From: Nitrospira sp. UBA6909 | GTDB lineage: Bacteria; Nitrospirota; Nitrospiria; Nitrospirales; Nitrospiraceae | Assembly: GCA_002451055.1 (NCBI GenBank) | Contig: DKBD01000223.1 | Span: 7,708-15,488 of the forward strand | Direction of reading: 5' to 3' | Length of the DNA: 7,781 nt | In this document: piece after piece, positions 1-7,652 of the stretch | How positions within the stretch are numbered: the stretch's first letter is position 1 | Layout: every line of letters starts with the position of its first letter | Translations under genes and position numbers: made by a program | The notes under the pieces: model-generated | Databases searched by the model: none | Told to the model about the DNA's origin: nothing | The model's input: only the letters and a program-made list of their open reading frames with translations

Positions 1-1965
1 ATTGGTATCGTCGTAGATGATGCGATCGTGGTCGTGGAAAACGTCGAGCGTCATATGCGGGAGGATCGGCTTTCGCCCAAACAAGCGGCAAAACGCGCGA
101 TGAGCGAAGTGACCGCGCCGATTATCGCGATTGTGCTGGTGCTGGTTTCCGTCTTTGTGCCTGTCGGGTTCATCGGAGGAGTGACCGGAGCGCTGTACAA
201 GGAGTTCGCCGCGACCATTGCCATCTCGGTCACCGTCTCGGGGTTTGTGGCCTTGACGCTGAGTCCGGCCCTGTGTGCGCTGGTGCTGACTCCTCAACAT
301 GAAACGAGAGGCTGGTTCTGGGGTGTGTTTGATCGGGCATTCGGTCGAACGCAGCGGGGGTACACCTGGTCCGTCGGTAAGCTTGTGGTGAGGCCGGTCC
401 TGGTGATGCTGGCGTTCTGCGGTCTTCTTGTGTTGTGTGCGGGGATGTTTCAGCGGCTCCCCCAGAGTTTCCTGCCGGAGGAGGATCAAGGCTACTTTAT
501 CGTGGTGGCTCAACTGCCCGATGGCGCGTCGAAGCAACGTACCGACGCGGTTCTTGAAAGGATCGAAGGGTTCTTTCAGGCTATTCCCGCCGTACACTCG
601 ACCGATTCGTTGTCCGGTCAGAACTTCGTGTTCGGCACCAGGGGGCCCAATGCGGCGACTATGTTCGTTCCGCTGGTGCTGTGGGACGAACGAAAAGACC
701 CGCAGTATCATGCGAAGGCACTCGTGGGGGCGGCCTACGGCGAGTTTGAGAAGATTCCTGAGGCGTTGCTCCTGGCCTTCAATCCACCGCCGATTCGCGG
801 CGTAGGTGTGGTCGGAGGATTCTCGGCGCAGTTGCAGGATCCGGGCGGAGGCGACTTCACGAAATTTGCGGCCGTCGCACAGCAATTTGTGGAACGGGCG
901 CAGAAAGAGGAGGCCATCGGTCGGGTGGGGACAAATTTTCGTGTGTCGTCGCCACGGCTGTTTGCCCACGTCAATCGGGAACGGGCGAAGGCGCTGGGTA
1001 TTCCGATCTCCGATATCTTCGATACGCTCCAGGCGTACTTCGGCAATTTCTACATCAACGACTTTGTGAAGTTCGGCCGTGTCTATCATGTCCAGACGGA
1101 GGCGGATCAGGAATACCGGTCCACTCCCCAGGACCTATCCAAGATCTACGTGCGCGCCAAGAATGCGCGGGGTACCTACATGGTCCCTCTCGATACCGTG
1201 GTCACGACAGAATTCAAGAGCGGCCCAGACCCGGTGAACCACTTCAACGGCTACAACACCGCCCTGGTGTTGGGAGCCGCCGCGCCGGGCTACAGTTCCG
1301 GACAAGCGCTCGACGCGTTGGACCGGGTGGCCAAAGAGGTCCTGGCCCCACAGGGCTACGCCATTGATTGGAGCAATATCTCGTTTCAGGAACGCCGGGT
1401 CGGAGGACAATCCGGCCAGGTCTTCGTGATCGGACTCTTGATGGTCTTTCTTGTCCTGGCGGCGCAGTTCGAAAGCTGGGTCGTCCCCTTTGCGGTCATT
1501 CTGGCTGTGCCATTTGCCATCTTCGGAGCGCTGACGGCGGTCTGGCTCCGAGGATTCGAGAACGACATCTACTTCCAGATCGGCTTGGTAACGTTGATCG
1601 GACTCTCGGCGAAGAATGCGATCCTGATCGTCGAGTTCGCCAATACCAGATACGAAGCAGGGCGCCCCTTGATCGAAGCGGCGGTCGAGGCAGCCCGGTT
1701 GCGGTTCAGACCGATCATCATGACCTCGATGGCCTTCATCTTCGGTATGTTCCCGTTGGTGATTGCGTCGGGAGCCGGCGCAGCCAGCCGTCAATCGATC
1801 GGGACCGGGGTCCTCGGCGGGATGCTGGCTGCCACGTTCTTGGCGATCTTCTTCGTGCCGCTGTTTTTTGTGCTGCTAAGAACACTGACGAAGCGCTGGA
1901 CTCAGCCGGTGGCATCCGCGAGCCGGCCGGAGGCGCACCGCCTTTCGGCAGAGGATGAACCATAG
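1..1965 (+). CDS. RND efflux permease, HAE1/AcrB-MexB type (5'-truncated)
   Basis: This is the inner-membrane proton/substrate antiporter of a tripartite RND efflux pump. The frame is open from base 1, so the gene starts upstream; 654 residues are visible, and comparison with AcrB (about 1050 residues) suggests roughly 400 are missing. The window opens inside transmembrane helix 4 with IGIVVDDAIVVVENVERHM, which carries the paired Asp residues of the proton relay (visible residues 6 and 7). The partner Lys of helix 10 is residue 538 in GLSAKNAILIVEF. Other AcrB-like landmarks are LPEEDQGYF at the start of the second periplasmic domain, FYINDF, the segment ending WSNISFQER, and SIGTGVLGG near the C-terminal helices. 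The protein ends in a short polar tail. The stop lies 2 bases before the outer-membrane channel gene, the usual pump operon order. Family assignment is firm; the substrate (drugs, solvents, metabolites) cannot be told. Confidence 0.97.
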   Translation: MGIVVDDAIVVVENVERHMREDRLSPKQAAKRAMSEVTAPIIAIVLVLVSVFVPVGFIGGVTGALYKEFAATIAISVTVSGFVALTLSPALCALVLTPQHETRGWFWGVFDRAFGRTQRGYTWSVGKLVVRPVLVMLAFCGLLVLCAGMFQRLPQSFLPEEDQGYFIVVAQLPDGASKQRTDAVLERIEGFFQAIPAVHSTDSLSGQNFVFGTRGPNAATMFVPLVLWDERKDPQYHAKALVGAAYGEFEKIPEALLLAFNPPPIRGVGVVGGFSAQLQDPGGGDFTKFAAVAQQFVERAQKEEAIGRVGTNFRVSSPRLFAHVNRERAKALGIPISDIFDTLQAYFGNFYINDFVKFGRVYHVQTEADQEYRSTPQDLSKIYVRAKNARGTYMVPLDTVVTTEFKSGPDPVNHFNGYNTALVLGAAAPGYSSGQALDALDRVAKEVLAPQGYAIDWSNISFQERRVGGQSGQVFVIGLLMVFLVLAAQFESWVVPFAVILAVPFAIFGALTAVWLRGFENDIYFQIGLVTLIGLSAKNAILIVEFANTRYEAGRPLIEAAVEAARLRFRPIIMTSMAFIFGMFPLVIASGAGAASRQSIGTGVLGGMLAATFLAIFFVPLFFVLLRTLTKRWTQPVASASRPEAHRLSAEDEP

Positions 1966-1967
1966 CC

Positions 1968-3374
1968 GTGCGTACCGTACTGGTCATCGGAATCTCGTTG
2001 CTTCTTCTGTCCTGCACCATGGGGCCGGACTACAAACGTCCCAAGATGGAAGGGGATGACCGCTTCCGGATGGCAGAAGGGTCCGCAGACCTTCCGTCTC
2101 TTGCGAATGTGCCTTGGTGGGATCTTTTGCGCGATGAGGAGTTGCAGCAGCTCATCCGGTTGGCTCTCGCGGAAAACAAAGATCTTCACCGCGCCGTTGC
2201 CGCCGTCGAAGAGTTTCGGGCGAGAGCGCTGATCGCCAGGTCGGACTATCTGCCTCAAGTGACGGTTGTCACGAGTTTGCCGGCCGGCCGCAAAGCGAAC
2301 TTCTTATTTCCGGGATTTGCCAGCCCGTTCAATTATTACTTGATGGGCAATCTGGCTTGGGAGATCGATCTGTGGGGCCGTGTCAGGCGGTCCAATGAGG
2401 CGGCTCGGGCCGACTTGCTGTCGAAGGAAGAGAATCGCCGCGCGGTGACGATTCAGCTGGTCAGCGCGGTGGGTGAGGCCTATTTCAATCTCCTGCAGTT
2501 GGATGCGCAGCTCGACATCGCACGGCGCACGTTGCAGTCTTGGGAAGAGTCCGCCCGGATTGCGCAGGCTCGCCTGAAACAAGGATTGAGTTCCAGGCTG
2601 GATCTGGATCAGTTCGAATCCGAACGTGCCAATGCCGCCGCCCGTCTCGCTGAATTGGAACGGCAGATGGTGCAGGTGGAGAATCACTTGAGTGTGCTCG
2701 TGGGACGTCAGCCGTTCGCCATCCCTCGGGGGAAAGGGTTGCAGGACCAACTCATGCCGCCTGATGTGCCTGCCGGCTTACCATCCGAGTTGTTACAGCG
2801 GCGGCCCGATTTGCTGGAGGCGGAACGGCAATTGGCGGCGGCGACCGCCCGTATCGGGGTGGCCAAGGCCGAGCGTTTCCCGAAAATCACCTTGACCGGA
2901 CTGCTCGGTGTCGCGCATCCAGAATTGTCCCTTCTTTTTACCGATGCCTCCTCTTTTGGTGTAGCCGGAGCCGCCTTGGCCGGTCCCATACTGAACAGCC
3001 AAGTGCTCGGATTTCAGCAGGAAGCGGCGGAAGCTCAAAGTAAACAAGCCTTGGCGCAATACGAGCAAGCGGTGTTGACGGCTTTTCGCGAGGTCGAAGA
3101 TTCGCTGGTCGCGGTTCGCACGGCGCGAACGCAAAACGAAGCTCAACAACAGCAAGTGACGGCGCTCCAATCGGCGTTGAAGCTGGCTGAGCTCCGGTAC
3201 AAAGGAGGGCTAGCCAATTATCTCGAAGTGCTTGTCGCGAGGCGCAGTTTATTCGAAGCTGAGCTTGGAATGACTGCGACTCGCCGACTGCATCTGGCGT
3301 CGGTGGTGCAGCTGTACAAAGCGCTCGGCGGAGGTTGGTCGCCGGAGACGGTGTCGGCCGAACAGAAAAGGTAG
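1968..3374 (+). CDS. Outer-membrane efflux channel lipoprotein (OprM/NodT family)
   Basis: This 468-residue protein, normal length for the family, is the outer-membrane duct of the RND pump encoded just upstream. The GTG start at 1968 is chosen because it gives a complete lipoprotein signal peptide: MRTVLVIGISLLLLSC, with lipobox LLSC and the lipidated Cys at residue 16, followed by TMGPDYKRP, typical of NodT-type channels. A weak ribosome site (agagga) lies about 14 bases upstream, so translation may depend on coupling to the permease stop 2 bases away. Two OEP repeats are visible: the first has EIDLWGRVRR and a long Ala/Gln/Glu-rich helical stretch, and the second begins near residue 271 with the signature LPSELLQRRPD. 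The protein ends with LYKALGGGW plus a short tail. Trimerisation into a beta-barrel with a periplasmic alpha-helical tunnel is family knowledge. The exact substrate range is unknown. Confidence 0.95.
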   Translation: MRTVLVIGISLLLLSCTMGPDYKRPKMEGDDRFRMAEGSADLPSLANVPWWDLLRDEELQQLIRLALAENKDLHRAVAAVEEFRARALIARSDYLPQVTVVTSLPAGRKANFLFPGFASPFNYYLMGNLAWEIDLWGRVRRSNEAARADLLSKEENRRAVTIQLVSAVGEAYFNLLQLDAQLDIARRTLQSWEESARIAQARLKQGLSSRLDLDQFESERANAAARLAELERQMVQVENHLSVLVGRQPFAIPRGKGLQDQLMPPDVPAGLPSELLQRRPDLLEAERQLAAATARIGVAKAERFPKITLTGLLGVAHPELSLLFTDASSFGVAGAALAGPILNSQVLGFQQEAAEAQSKQALAQYEQAVLTAFREVEDSLVAVRTARTQNEAQQQQVTALQSALKLAELRYKGGLANYLEVLVARRSLFEAELGMTATRRLHLASVVQLYKALGGGWSPETVSAEQKR

Positions 3375-3380
3375 GACTTC

Positions 3381-3983
3381 ATGGAAAAACGGGCGCCGGT
3401 ACAATTCCCGATACATGATTTACTCGCCCGTCGCTGGAGTCCTCGCGCCTTTGCCGAACGGCCAATTGAAGCTGACAAAGTGCGGAGCCTATTCGAGGCT
3501 GCCCGCTGGGCGCCTTCGTCGAATAATGAACAGCCGTGGCGGTTCATTGTAGCAAGCAGAGACGATGAGCCTCAATGGAACAGGCTGCTGGCCTGTCTGT
3601 TGGAAGGCAACCGAAAATGGGTTTTCCGCGCGCCCGTCTTGATTCTCTCCGTGGCCAGCCTGAAATTTGCGGATGACCTCAAACCAAACCGGCATGCGAT
3701 GCATGACACCGGTATGGCAGTCGAGAATCTCGTGCTGCAGGCGGCGGCGCTCGGACTCGTCGCGCATCAGATGGCCGGTTTCGACGTGGAAAAGGCGCGC
3801 GCCGATCTCAAAATCCCCGACGGGTATGAGCCTGTTGCGATGATCGCCATCGGTTACCCTGGTGATCCGAACATCCTACCGGACCGTCTCAAGCAGCGTG
3901 AATTGGGTCCACGCGAACGGAACAAGGCCTCGGCATTCGTGTTTTCCGGAGAATGGGGCCAGTCCTCGCCGTTTCTTTCTTGA
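3381..3983 (+). CDS. Nitroreductase-family FMN oxidoreductase
   Basis: This 200-residue cytoplasmic protein belongs to the nitroreductase (NfsB-like) fold, whose members are FMN-dependent NAD(P)H oxidoreductases acting on nitroaromatics, quinones, enones or flavins. FMN-binding landmarks are RRWSPRAF (residues 17-24), the WAPSSNNEQPWRF block (43-55), and a GLVAHQMAGFD segment followed by AIGYPGDP in the C-terminal half. The C-terminal FVFSGEWGQ resembles the family's usual end. The length fits single-domain members, which normally dimerise with the active site at the interface. The ATG lies only 6 bases after the channel stop, with AGGA at 3373-3376 overlapping that stop, so it is likely cotranscribed and translationally coupled to the efflux genes. 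The physiological substrate is not visible; family motifs do not separate nitroreductase from quinone or flavin reductase activity. Confidence 0.93.
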   Translation: MEKRAPVQFPIHDLLARRWSPRAFAERPIEADKVRSLFEAARWAPSSNNEQPWRFIVASRDDEPQWNRLLACLLEGNRKWVFRAPVLILSVASLKFADDLKPNRHAMHDTGMAVENLVLQAAALGLVAHQMAGFDVEKARADLKIPDGYEPVAMIAIGYPGDPNILPDRLKQRELGPRERNKASAFVFSGEWGQSSPFLS

Positions 3984-4265
3984 AATGATACAGACAGATC
4001 GATCGTCGGCCCGACGTCTTAGGTGCGTCAATCCCGTGGAGCGCTGATTGATCTGCGCGATTGGTTTATGTACGCTCTTGCCCAGGCGCCGACGATCGAT
4101 GAGTCCTGCGTGCCGCATGGCTTCCGCATCGCCTACGGGCTTAGGAACATGCCGACGCCGATGCCGATGTTGCGGTCTCTTGAAAGAGGAAATCTTATCG
4201 CTGGGCGCAGCCTGGTATCTTCTGTGCGTTGTCGATCGGGCACAGCAGGAAGCAAAGGTGTTGTC
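3984..4265. other. Intergenic gap, 282 bases, no supported gene
   Basis: This is the largest non-coding gap in the window and separates the pump-nitroreductase run from the ferredoxin-hydrolase run. I see no conserved protein, tRNA or long repeat in it. It holds a short hairpin at 4004-4016 and a minor GCCGAT-type triplication near 4151-4168. A weak sigma70-like pair is possible: TTGCGG at 4170-4175 and TCTTAT at 4193-4198 with 17-base spacing, matching consensus at 3 and 4 of 6 positions. It is not strong enough to list separately. The frame of the next gene stays open back to a GTG at 4023, but those 81 codons look non-coding. Confidence 0.6.
4004..4016 (+). terminator. Short hairpin after the nitroreductase gene (possible weak terminator)
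   Basis: The bases cgtcgg-c-ccgacg form a GC-rich inverted repeat centred on 4010, effectively a 5-bp stem with a 3-base loop, 21 bases after the nitroreductase stop. It is followed by tctta rather than a real T-run, so intrinsic termination would be inefficient. It could equally be chance in a GC-rich region. Confidence 0.25.
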
Positions 4266-5165
4266 ATGGCCGATCGGAACAAGCGGCTCAATTCGAACGT
4301 GGCTGGCAATTTCTTCGTCGACGCGACCTGTATCAACTGCGATACCTGTCGGCAGTTGGCGCCACACAGTTTTGAAGAAGTGGGAGAGTTTTCCGCCGTC
4401 ACATACCAACCAGACAACGAAGAACAGATACATCAAGCCTATCAAGCGCTGCTTGCCTGTCCGACCGGGTCCATCGGTACCGAACGCAGTGACAAGCCGT
4501 CGCTGCACACGGCTATGGCGAGTTTCCCGATCTACCTCGAGGATCACGTGTACTATTGTGGGTATAACTCGGAGAAATCGTTCGGGGCGAATAGCTTCTT
4601 CGTTCGCCATCCGCACGGCAACTGGCTGATCGATTCGCCACGCTATCTCAAGCGTCTGATCGATGTGTTTGAGGAGATCGGCGGCATCGCGTTCATTTTT
4701 CTCACGCACGAAGACGACGTTGCTGATGCGGAAGGGTATGCCAGGCATTTTGGAGCGAAACGGATTATTCATGCCGGCGATGCCGTGGCGGTTCCCGACG
4801 CTGAATGGATCGTGGACGGCGCAGGTGGCATCCCTCTCGTTGACGGTTTTCTGGCGCTCCCGGTCCCAGGTCATACCGCGGGCAGCATGGCATTGCTCTA
4901 TAATGAGAAGTTTCTTTTCACCGGAGATCACCTGTGGTGGAATCCGCAGGCGCAAGTACTGGAAGCTCCTCAACAGCGGGTGTGGGAGACGAAGGTGCTG
5001 ACGGCGTCGATCGAGAAATTGCTGGCTTATCGATTCGAGTGGGTCTTGGCTGGCCATGGGGGACGTATCAAGTTGTCAGGAGACGCGATGCAGAGGCAAA
5101 TCAAAGATCTCCTTGACCGCCGTAGTGGTCTTTCGTCGGGCGTTCGATCGATAAGAGGGGCATGA
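4266..5165 (+). CDS. Ferredoxin-domain / metallo-beta-lactamase-fold fusion protein
   Basis: This is a 299-residue two-domain cytoplasmic protein. Residues about 15-75 are a single-cluster ferredoxin: C22-x2-C25-x2-C28 and then C65-P in ACPTGSI, consistent with one [4Fe-4S] cluster. Residues about 85-275 have a metallo-beta-lactamase fold: THEDDVAD with H148, PGHTAGS with H203, FTGDH with D221, and LAGHG with H264. The canonical HxHxDH is replaced by H-E-D-D-V-A-D, keeping only its first His, so metal binding or chemistry should differ from classical hydrolases. The ATG at 4266 is chosen because AAAGGTG at 4254-4260 sits well for a ribosome site and the ferredoxin domain starts right after it; in-frame codons upstream look non-coding. 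From memory, similar fusions with a THRDDVAD-type motif occur in cyanobacteria and plants, with no firm function. It lies 24 bases upstream of an SDR gene, suggesting shared redox metabolism. Reaction unknown. Confidence 0.92.
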   Translation: MADRNKRLNSNVAGNFFVDATCINCDTCRQLAPHSFEEVGEFSAVTYQPDNEEQIHQAYQALLACPTGSIGTERSDKPSLHTAMASFPIYLEDHVYYCGYNSEKSFGANSFFVRHPHGNWLIDSPRYLKRLIDVFEEIGGIAFIFLTHEDDVADAEGYARHFGAKRIIHAGDAVAVPDAEWIVDGAGGIPLVDGFLALPVPGHTAGSMALLYNEKFLFTGDHLWWNPQAQVLEAPQQRVWETKVLTASIEKLLAYRFEWVLAGHGGRIKLSGDAMQRQIKDLLDRRSGLSSGVRSIRGA

Positions 5166-5189
5166 ACGTTTACTGGGAGGACAGAGGAC

Positions 5190-5921
5190 ATGGGTTCATT
5201 GAGCGGGAAGGTTGCGATTGTGACCGGGGCTTCGAACGGAATCGGCCGGGCGATTGCGGAGCGGTTCGCCGAGAGTGGGGCCATCGTCGTGGTGAATCAT
5301 TCTAAGAGTCCAGAAAAGGCGCAGCAGGTGGTGATCGGCATTCAAGCCAGAGGCGGGAAGGCGCTGGCCTCCCAAGCAGATATGAGCAGTGTGTCGGAGG
5401 CGCGGCGTCTGGTTCGTGATACGGTTGCGCAGTTCGGTCGGCTGGATATTCTTGTCAACAATGCCGGCAAGTTCATGCCGAAACCGCTGGTGGAAACGAC
5501 GGAGGAGGATTTCGATCAGGTCATGTCGCTGAACGCCAAAGGCCCCTATTTTGCGATGCAGGAAGCGGCGCAGGTGCTGAAGGATGGGGGGCGCATCGTC
5601 AACATCTCGACCGACGGAACCCATTTGAGTTTTCCGGGAGCGACGGCCTATCTCGGCAGCAAAGCTGCGCTGGAACAGTATACGAAAGGGTTGGCCCAAG
5701 AACTGGCTCCACGCGCCATTACGGTCAATACGGTGTCGCCCGGGTACACGGAAACCGGTATGATGACGGAACACTATCGGCAAATCGGCATTGAACTCTG
5801 TCCCCTCAAGCGGCTCGGCCTTCCCAAAGACATTGCCGATGTGGTGGCGTTCATCGTGAGCGAAGAAGCGCGTTGGCTGACGGGACAGAACATTCATGCC
5901 GGCGGCGGCATTGTCATGTAA
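5190..5921 (+). CDS. Classical short-chain dehydrogenase/reductase (FabG-like)
   Basis: This 243-residue NAD(P)(H)-dependent oxidoreductase is of standard length for classical SDRs. The Rossmann motif TGASNGIG covers residues 12-19, NNAG residues 90-93, the structural Asn of the tetrad is N115, and the catalytic Tyr/Lys are Y154 and K158 in YLGSK. PGY at 184-186 is the usual cofactor-side loop. After the second strand the sequence reads VVVNHSKS with no acidic residue, which favours NADPH over NADH (inference). The Ser normally 13 residues before the Tyr is Thr141, with S140 next to it. The ATG at 5190 is preceded by GGGAGG at 5175-5180, a good ribosome site. It follows the ferredoxin fusion gene by 24 bases and precedes a membrane transporter gene by 45. 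FabG-like paralogues act on many carbonyl substrates; which one here is not visible. Confidence 0.95.
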   Translation: MGSLSGKVAIVTGASNGIGRAIAERFAESGAIVVVNHSKSPEKAQQVVIGIQARGGKALASQADMSSVSEARRLVRDTVAQFGRLDILVNNAGKFMPKPLVETTEEDFDQVMSLNAKGPYFAMQEAAQVLKDGGRIVNISTDGTHLSFPGATAYLGSKAALEQYTKGLAQELAPRAITVNTVSPGYTETGMMTEHYRQIGIELCPLKRLGLPKDIADVVAFIVSEEARWLTGQNIHAGGGIVM

Positions 5922-5966
5922 CGCAAGTCAATCCACTCCGTATTCTTACGACGACGCTGCTGCCTC

Positions 5967-7601
5967 GTGATGAAGCCATTATACAACTGGGTCGATCAGA
6001 ACATCCTCTCGCTCGGTCGGGAGATGCGGCTGTCGTATCTCCCGCCACTCATGGTTTATGTGGCTTATGGGATCTCCGGCCTCACCGGCATCGTCGGGGC
6101 GTTTTTCGTCAAGGACTATCTCGGCCTCTCCGCCTCGTTTCTGGCTGCGCTCGGGTTCTGGGCCGGTATCCCCTGGGCGCTCAAGATGCCCATCGGCCAT
6201 GCCGTCGATCTCCTCTGGCGTTGGAAAAGTTGGTTGGTCGGTGTGGGCGCGGTGTTGCTCGCGATGAGCCTCGGGATCATGGCCGCGCTGATCGGCGATC
6301 GTGAGGCGATGACAGCGGTTTTGCCTGCGGAGGTGTGGTATGTGCTGAGCGTGTTGCTGGCGCCGATCGGGTACGTCATCCAGGACGCCGTGGCGGATGC
6401 CATGACGGTCGAGGCCGTTCCGCGTGTGAACGACCAGGGAGTGCCGTTCGACGACCGGCAGCGGAAACTGATGCATACAACGATGCAAACGCTCGGACGT
6501 GTGGCGATCGTCAGTGGCGGCATCATCGTGGCGTTGATCAACGTCTATGTCTTCACCGGCATAGACGGGCTGCCCCAAACAGACCTCGTGAAGATCTATC
6601 AACGGATCTATCTCCTGGCGCTCGTCATCCCCTTCGTCTCCGTGCTGGGCCTTGGGCTGGCTTGGGTGCTCCGGCGGCGCCATCGGGAGATGCTCATCCG
6701 ACAAGGGTTTACACGAGAACAGGCCACGCAAATGGTCGAGGTGCGGGGGGAAACCGAAGAAGGAACGCAGCCCAACTGGTGGATTCTCGGAGGGAGCCTG
6801 CTGTTTGCAATCTTTACGGTGACGATCGGCTTGGGCGGCTTTCCCTATCGCGAAGAGATTGTCTTTGCCGGGTCCATGGGGATTGTGTTGTTTTTGATGG
6901 CGAAATTGGTCAGGGAATTGGAACCAGAGAAACGATTCACACTTGTTGGAACAGCCATTGTCGTGTTCATGTTTCGTGCAATCCCAGGGACCGGTCCAGG
7001 AACCACCTGGTGGATGATCGATCAATTGAAATTCGACCAGCAGTTTCTCTCCATCCTGTCGTTGATCGGGAGTACCTTGACGTTGGCCGGCATGTTCGTC
7101 TTTCGGCGGTTTATGGCGGAACGGTCGATCGCCTATGTCGTGGGGTTTCTCACCGTCATCGGGACGATTCTCGCGGTGCCGATCGTGAGCATGTACTATG
7201 GTTTGCACGAGTGGACGGCACGCATGACCGGCGGAATCGTCGATGCGCGCTTCATCGCCTTGATCGATACGGCGCTGGAGTCACCGCTCGGCCAGATTTC
7301 GATGATACCCATGCTGGCTTGGATTGCCAGCTCAGCGCCCGCCAATTTGAAAGCCACCTTCTTCGCCGTGATGGCGTCGTTCACCAACCTGGCGTTATCC
7401 TTGAGCCAACTCGGCACGAAGTATCTGAACGAGATCTTCGTCGTCACCCGCGAAGTCCGTGACCAAGCCTCCGGTGCCATCCAAACGCCGGCCGACTACA
7501 GCCAGTTGGGCCCACTCCTTATCGCCCAATTGTTGCTGGGCTTGACCCTGCCTTTTCTTGCGATCACGTTTGCGAAGGTCTCTCGGTTTAAGAGCGCCTG
7601 A
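5967..7601 (+). CDS. Membrane transporter resembling BT1/folate-biopterin (FBT) family, MFS fold
   Basis: This protein of 544 residues has about 12 hydrophobic helices, with a longer polar loop around residues 236-270 in the middle, as in major-facilitator-type carriers. Features reminding me of the BT1/folate-biopterin transporter family are GIPWALKMPIG after helix 2, QDAVADAMTVE at residues 139-149 (cf. the family's D-x3-DA-x2-VE), FRAIPGTGPG in the second half, and ANLKATFFAVMASFTNL from residue 459. It would sit in the inner membrane; pteridines or folates are the family's known substrates, but bacterial members are largely uncharacterised, so the substrate is open. The start is GTG at 5967 or ATG at 5970; neither has a visible Shine-Dalgarno sequence. 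The frame is the same as the SDR gene and is open from the SDR stop onward. A generic MFS permease is the alternative call. Confidence 0.75.
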   Translation: MMKPLYNWVDQNILSLGREMRLSYLPPLMVYVAYGISGLTGIVGAFFVKDYLGLSASFLAALGFWAGIPWALKMPIGHAVDLLWRWKSWLVGVGAVLLAMSLGIMAALIGDREAMTAVLPAEVWYVLSVLLAPIGYVIQDAVADAMTVEAVPRVNDQGVPFDDRQRKLMHTTMQTLGRVAIVSGGIIVALINVYVFTGIDGLPQTDLVKIYQRIYLLALVIPFVSVLGLGLAWVLRRRHREMLIRQGFTREQATQMVEVRGETEEGTQPNWWILGGSLLFAIFTVTIGLGGFPYREEIVFAGSMGIVLFLMAKLVRELEPEKRFTLVGTAIVVFMFRAIPGTGPGTTWWMIDQLKFDQQFLSILSLIGSTLTLAGMFVFRRFMAERSIAYVVGFLTVIGTILAVPIVSMYYGLHEWTARMTGGIVDARFIALIDTALESPLGQISMIPMLAWIASSAPANLKATFFAVMASFTNLALSLSQLGTKYLNEIFVVTREVRDQASGAIQTPADYSQLGPLLIAQLLLGLTLPFLAITFAKVSRFKSA

Positions 7602-7616
7602 GAGCCCGAGCAATCT

Positions 7617-7646
7617 CTGGCATCCCCTTGACCTATGCGGTATGAT
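7617..7646 (+). promoter_or_regulatory. Possible sigma70-type promoter upstream of ssrA
   Basis: TATGAT at 7641-7646 matches the -10 consensus at 5 of 6 positions, and CTGGCA at 7617-7622 matches the -35 at 4 of 6 with an 18-base spacer. Transcription would start near 7653, exactly where the heptamer repeats begin and about 100 bases before mature tmRNA. No better pair is visible closer to 7752. The nearby TTGACC (7628-7633) is the better -35 match but has no -10 at the right distance. Confidence 0.33.
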
Positions 7647-7652
7647 GAACGC

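Noticed and set aside
4023..4265. N-terminal extension of the ferredoxin-hydrolase protein from a GTG at 4023
   Set aside because: The 81 extra codons have no domain-like character, the ribosome site AAAGGTG serves the ATG at 4266, and ferredoxin domains of this type begin close to the first Cys motif.
3876..5057. Long minus-strand open frame of 393 codons
   Set aside because: It is antisense to the clearly supported ferredoxin-hydrolase gene, and its Arg/His-rich translation shows no recognisable family. Long antisense frames are common in GC-rich DNA.
5190..5921. Pteridine reductase (PTR1/FolM) identity for the SDR
   Set aside because: The glycine-rich motif is TGASNGIG, without the Arg of TGxxxRxG typical of that group.
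5979..7208. Minus-strand open frame of 409 codons
   Set aside because: It mirrors the transporter gene; the translation is very rich in His, Arg, Gln and Asp without hydrophobic core patterns, as expected for a shadow frame.
7582..7610. Terminator of the transporter gene formed by ctcgg and ccgag
   Set aside because: The stem is only 5 bp with a 19-base loop spanning the stop codon, and no T-run follows.
7628..7633. TTGACC as the -35 of the ssrA promoter
   Set aside because: The TATGAT box is only 7 bases downstream, and nothing resembling a -10 lies 16-18 bases away.
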